Positions 61,655 to 64,000 of a stretch of DNA of 64,000 nt are shown piece by piece. The notes below the pieces were generated by a model. The model had not been told where the DNA came from. It did not search any database and saw nothing but the letters and a program-made list of their open reading frames with translations. The DNA is from Acidobacteria bacterium RIFCSPLOWO2_12_FULL_68_19 (GTDB lineage Bacteria; Acidobacteriota; Vicinamibacteria; Vicinamibacterales; UBA2999). The translations under genes were made by a program, and so were the position numbers. Each line of letters opens with the position of its first letter. The first letter of the stretch is position 1. The stretch lies in NCBI GenBank assembly GCA_001767525.1, contig MELF01000017.1, positions 19,779 through 83,778 on the forward strand, read 5' to 3'.

Positions 61655-63201
61655 GAGCGCAGCGCCTCGACTCGGGCCTGACGCTTCCACCCGCCCCGCG
61701 GGGCCACGTAGGGCGGGTCCTGTCGGACCCACCGGGCCGCCGGGTCCAGAAGGACCCGGCCCGCACGCGACGCGTCTTCGTGGAGCGCCGCCGCAATCGC
61801 CGCCACTTCCTCCTCCTCTTCGTTCGGCGTCGAAAAGGATTCCCCCTGGCGCTGCTGCAAGAGCTCGTCCAGCGTCGAGGTGTGGAATGCGGCGGCTTCA
61901 AACGACGGCTCCGCGAGCATCCAGCGGAAGAAGGGGACAGTCGTCCGAATCCCCCGCACGTCGTACTCGCCGAGCGCCCGCTGCATCCGACCAATCGCCT
62001 GCCGCCGGTCGGCGCCCCACGCCGACAGCTTCGAAATCATCGGGTCGTAGAAGATCGGCACGTCGGACCCCGCCTCGGCGCCGCTGTCATCGCGAACGAA
62101 CGGCCCTGCCGGGGCGCCGATCGCCGTGATGCGACCGGGCGACGGCATGAAGCCCGCGTCCGGGTCCTCCGCATAGATCCGGCACTCGATGGCATGGCCG
62201 CGCGGCGTCAGCGCCACCGCCGGGTCCAGGTCGAGGCGGTCCCCGCGGGCGATCCGGATCTGCCATTCGACCAGATCGACGCCGGTCACGAGCTCCGTAA
62301 TCGGATGTTCCACTTGCAGGCGGGTGTTCATCTCGAGGAAATAGAACCGTCCGTCTTCGTCCAGGAGGAACTCGATGGTGCCGGCGCTCGAATAGCCGAC
62401 CGAGCGCGCAACGGCTGCCGCGGCGCTCGTGATCCGGGCGCGCAACTCGGCGGAGACGACGGGCGACGGCGTTTCTTCGATGACCTTCTGATGGCGCCGC
62501 TGGATCGAGCACTCGCGCTCGACAAACGGCTGCACGGTGCCGTGCAGGTCGCCAAGGAGCTGCACTTCGACGTGCCGCGGCCGCGCGAGCCGGCGCTCGA
62601 GGTAGATCGCCGCGTCGCCGAACGCCGCGCCCGCTTCCGACCGCGCCGCCCGGGTGGCGCTCGCCAGGTCGCCTGGCGCCGCGACCAGCCGCATTCCCTT
62701 GCCGCCGCCTCCCGCCACCGCCTTGATGAGCACCGGGTACCCGAGACGGGCCGCCTCGTCGGCAATCGCGGCCTCCGGTGCGTCTGGCGCAAACGGCTGC
62801 GCGGTTCCCGGCACGACCGGCACGCCAGCCGCCATGGCCGCATGGCGCGCGGACGTCTTGCTGCCCATCAGCGCAATCACCTCGGGCGCCGGACCGATGA
62901 ACGTCAGCCCGGCGTCACGACAGGCGGCGGCAAACACCTCGTTCTCGGCGAGGAACCCGTAGCCAGGATGGACGGCGTCGGCGCCGCTCGTGCGCGCCGC
63001 GTCAATCAGCCGGTCGATCCGAAGGTAGCTGTCGGTCGGCGCGCTCGGGCCGATGGCGAACGCTTCATCGGCGAGGCGGACGTGACGGGCTCCGCGATCG
63101 CACTCCGAGTACACCGCGACGGAGGCGAGTCCCATGTCGCGACACGCCCGGATGACGCGCACCGCAATCTCGCCGCGGTTGGCGACCAGAATCTTCCGCA
63201 A
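61651..63201 (-). CDS. accC: Biotin carboxylase subunit
   Basis: A 516-aa ATP-grasp biotin carboxylase that uses ATP and bicarbonate to carboxylate biotin. It begins MRKILVANRGEIAVRVIRACRDMG, with the ATP-binding KAVAGGGGKGMR, ERECSIQRRHQK, EMNTRLQVEHPITE and RIYAEDP motifs in order. The body fits the usual family; the last ~40 residues are not conserved and carry an in-frame copy of the GGCCGGGTCC palindrome found at 22756. It is co-transcribed with the biotin carrier. Confidence 0.94.
   Translation of the reverse strand: MRKILVANRGEIAVRVIRACRDMGLASVAVYSECDRGARHVRLADEAFAIGPSAPTDSYLRIDRLIDAARTSGADAVHPGYGFLAENEVFAAACRDAGLTFIGPAPEVIALMGSKTSARHAAMAAGVPVVPGTAQPFAPDAPEAAIADEAARLGYPVLIKAVAGGGGKGMRLVAAPGDLASATRAARSEAGAAFGDAAIYLERRLARPRHVEVQLLGDLHGTVQPFVERECSIQRRHQKVIEETPSPVVSAELRARITSAAAAVARSVGYSSAGTIEFLLDEDGRFYFLEMNTRLQVEHPITELVTGVDLVEWQIRIARGDRLDLDPAVALTPRGHAIECRIYAEDPDAGFMPSPGRITAIGAPAGPFVRDDSGAEAGSDVPIFYDPMISKLSAWGADRRQAIGRMQRALGEYDVRGIRTTVPFFRWMLAEPSFEAAAFHTSTLDELLQQRQGESFSTPNEEEEEVAAIAAALHEDASRAGRVLLDPAARWVRQDPPYVAPRGGWKRQARVEALRS
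61711..61760. repeat. Two adjacent GGGTCC/GGACCC palindromes inside accC
   Basis: A first inverted repeat (GGGTCC-tgtc-GGACCC, 61715-61730) is followed by GCCGGGTCC-agaa-GGACCCGGC (61739-61760). The second matches the intergenic palindrome at 22756-22780. Both are translated as part of the accC C-terminal tail (residues such as VLLDPAARWVRQDPPY). Confidence 0.8.
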
Positions 63202-63226
63202 AACCTGATAATTCTAGCACTTAGGG

Positions 63227-63877
63227 CTAGCGGACGATCCCTTTGCGGACGGCGTAGAGCACGATCTCGGCGGCACTGTGGAGATCGAGCTTCTCCATGA
63301 TGCGCGCCCGGTGGGTTTCGACGGTGCTCGGGCTGATGGAGAGAAGCGTCGCGATCTCCTTGTTGGCCTTTCCTTCGGCAATGAGCTGGAAGATCTCGCG
63401 CTCGCGCTCGGAGAGCAGATCGTACCGATCGGTCACGCCGCGGTCGGCGACCTGGCGGACGTAGTCATCGAGCATCATGCGCGCAATAGCCGGGCTGAAG
63501 AACGACTTCCCCTTCGACACGGCGCTGACGGCCTGGATCAGATCGACGTCGGCGGAGTCCTTGAGCAGGTAGCCGGTGGCGCCCGCCTGCAGGATCTGAT
63601 TCACGTACGCCTCGTCGGCGTGCATGGTGAGGACGAGGACCCGGGTGGAGGGCGATCGCCTGACGATCTGACGCGTCGCCTCGACGCCGTTCAGCAGCGG
63701 CATCGTGATGTCGAGAATCGCGACGTCGGGCTCGAGCTCCTCGGCCTGACGGACCGCCTCGCGGCCGTCGCCGGCCTCGGCGACGACCTCCCAGTCGGGG
63801 CGTACTTCGAGCACCTTTCGAAGACCTTGCCGGACGACGGTGTGATCGTCGGCAAGGAGGATCCGCAGCTTGGCCAC
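63227..63877 (-). CDS. NarL/FixJ-type LuxR response regulator
   Basis: A 216-aa DNA-binding response regulator. The receiver has the acidic pair D10/D11, phosphoacceptor D56 in AILDITMPLLNG and K in YLLKDSADV. The C-terminal LuxR-type helix-turn-helix is LSEREREIFQLIAEGKANKEIATLLSISPSTVETHRARIMEKL. The GTG at 63877 starts 4 bp after the stop of the sensor kinase at the window edge, so the pair is one two-component operon. The target genes are unknown. Confidence 0.94.
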   Translation of the reverse strand: MAKLRILLADDHTVVRQGLRKVLEVRPDWEVVAEAGDGREAVRQAEELEPDVAILDITMPLLNGVEATRQIVRRSPSTRVLVLTMHADEAYVNQILQAGATGYLLKDSADVDLIQAVSAVSKGKSFFSPAIARMMLDDYVRQVADRGVTDRYDLLSEREREIFQLIAEGKANKEIATLLSISPSTVETHRARIMEKLDLHSAAEIVLYAVRKGIVR

Positions 63878-63881
63878 AGGC

Positions 63882-64000
63882 TTACCCGGCGAGCTGCCGC
63901 TGCTTCCGCCGCGCCATGACTGCGAGCTCGAACGGGCTGGGGAGCGGCAGCGTCACGCTCACGCGCGTGCCACCGTCGCGGCGGTTCTCGATGACGAAGC
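63882..64000 (-). CDS. Sensor histidine kinase, C-terminal end only
   Basis: The window edge cuts this gene; its last ~39 codons are visible, reading FVIENRRDGGTRVSVTLPLP and a short Arg/Gln-rich tail to TAA at 63882. The G-T-x-V-x-V-T-L-P-L-P pattern is the usual last strand of a kinase ATPase domain. It lies 4 bp upstream of the NarL-type regulator, its likely partner. Confidence 0.75.
   Translation of the reverse strand, partial: FVIENRRDGGTRVSVTLPLPSPFELAVMARRKQRQLAG

Overview
The window reads as a high-GC, gene-dense chromosome segment of a heterotrophic bacterium with an outer membrane. The gene families present (Bat-like MoxR/DUF58/DUF4175/DUF4159 cluster, abundant secreted M28/S9/M49 peptidases, GMC oxidoreductase with a gluconate-dehydrogenase-type small subunit, B12-dependent ribonucleotide reductase, REP-like palindromes) fit an Acidobacteriota member, probably Vicinamibacteria-like. 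That placement is inference from gene content. No rRNA, tRNA or CRISPR array was seen.

Layout. 109-2960 (+): a three-gene proton-translocating transhydrogenase operon (pntAA, pntAB, pntB), abutting a convergent cystathionine beta-synthase (2961-4376). 4449-19292 (mostly -): a Bat-like cell-envelope cluster. In transcription order it holds a DUF4159 protein, a HGSNAT-like membrane acyltransferase, a VWA/GATase-like protein, a caspase/C13-fold protein without the catalytic Cys, MoxR ATPase, DUF58, a BatA-type VWA protein, a giant DUF4175 protein and two more DUF4159 proteins. 19348-31760: scavenging and accessory enzymes, namely M49, M28 and S9 peptidases, Uma2, YciI, DUF411, a GMC oxidoreductase module with a DoxX-like protein, and a molybdenum-cofactor-sulfurase-like NifS-type enzyme. 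31782-38013: GT2, a small holin-like membrane protein, a beta-hydroxyacid dehydrogenase, an SDF dicarboxylate symporter, a sorbosone-dehydrogenase-like protein and an MFS transporter. 38014-39400: an AT-richer patch with an orphan Dam-type methylase and a transposase tail remnant. 39415-42345 (-): nrdJ, with a sigma70-like promoter and two NrdR-box-like sites 32 bp apart just upstream.

42625-52527 (+) is the most interesting block: eight tightly packed, mostly 4-bp-overlapping genes. They combine a processive GT2 synthase, a TPR plus outer-membrane beta-barrel protein, a TIM-barrel-like lipoprotein and a membrane HEAT-repeat protein with a phosphorelay (Hpt-REC-degenerate GGDEF-REC protein, single-domain REC, hybrid kinase with a pseudo-receiver, stand-alone Hpt). 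The parts resemble a synthase-dependent exopolysaccharide export machine of the Pga/Bcs type, but with phosphorelay parts where c-di-GMP/PilZ control would be expected. The assignment as a system is inference.

52575-64000: a CPBP protease, then (-) a SurA-N-like protein, a TamA/BamA-like barrel and a TamB-like protein, then biotin carboxylase plus biotin carrier, and a NarL-type regulator with the tail of its kinase at the window edge.

Intergenic space is short but holds recurrent structured elements: two inverted arrays of 8-bp tandem units (11741-11934 and 53913-53986), a shared GGCCGGGTCC palindrome (22756-22780 and inside accC at 61711-61760), a 20-bp palindrome inside the nrdJ linker, and GC hairpins.
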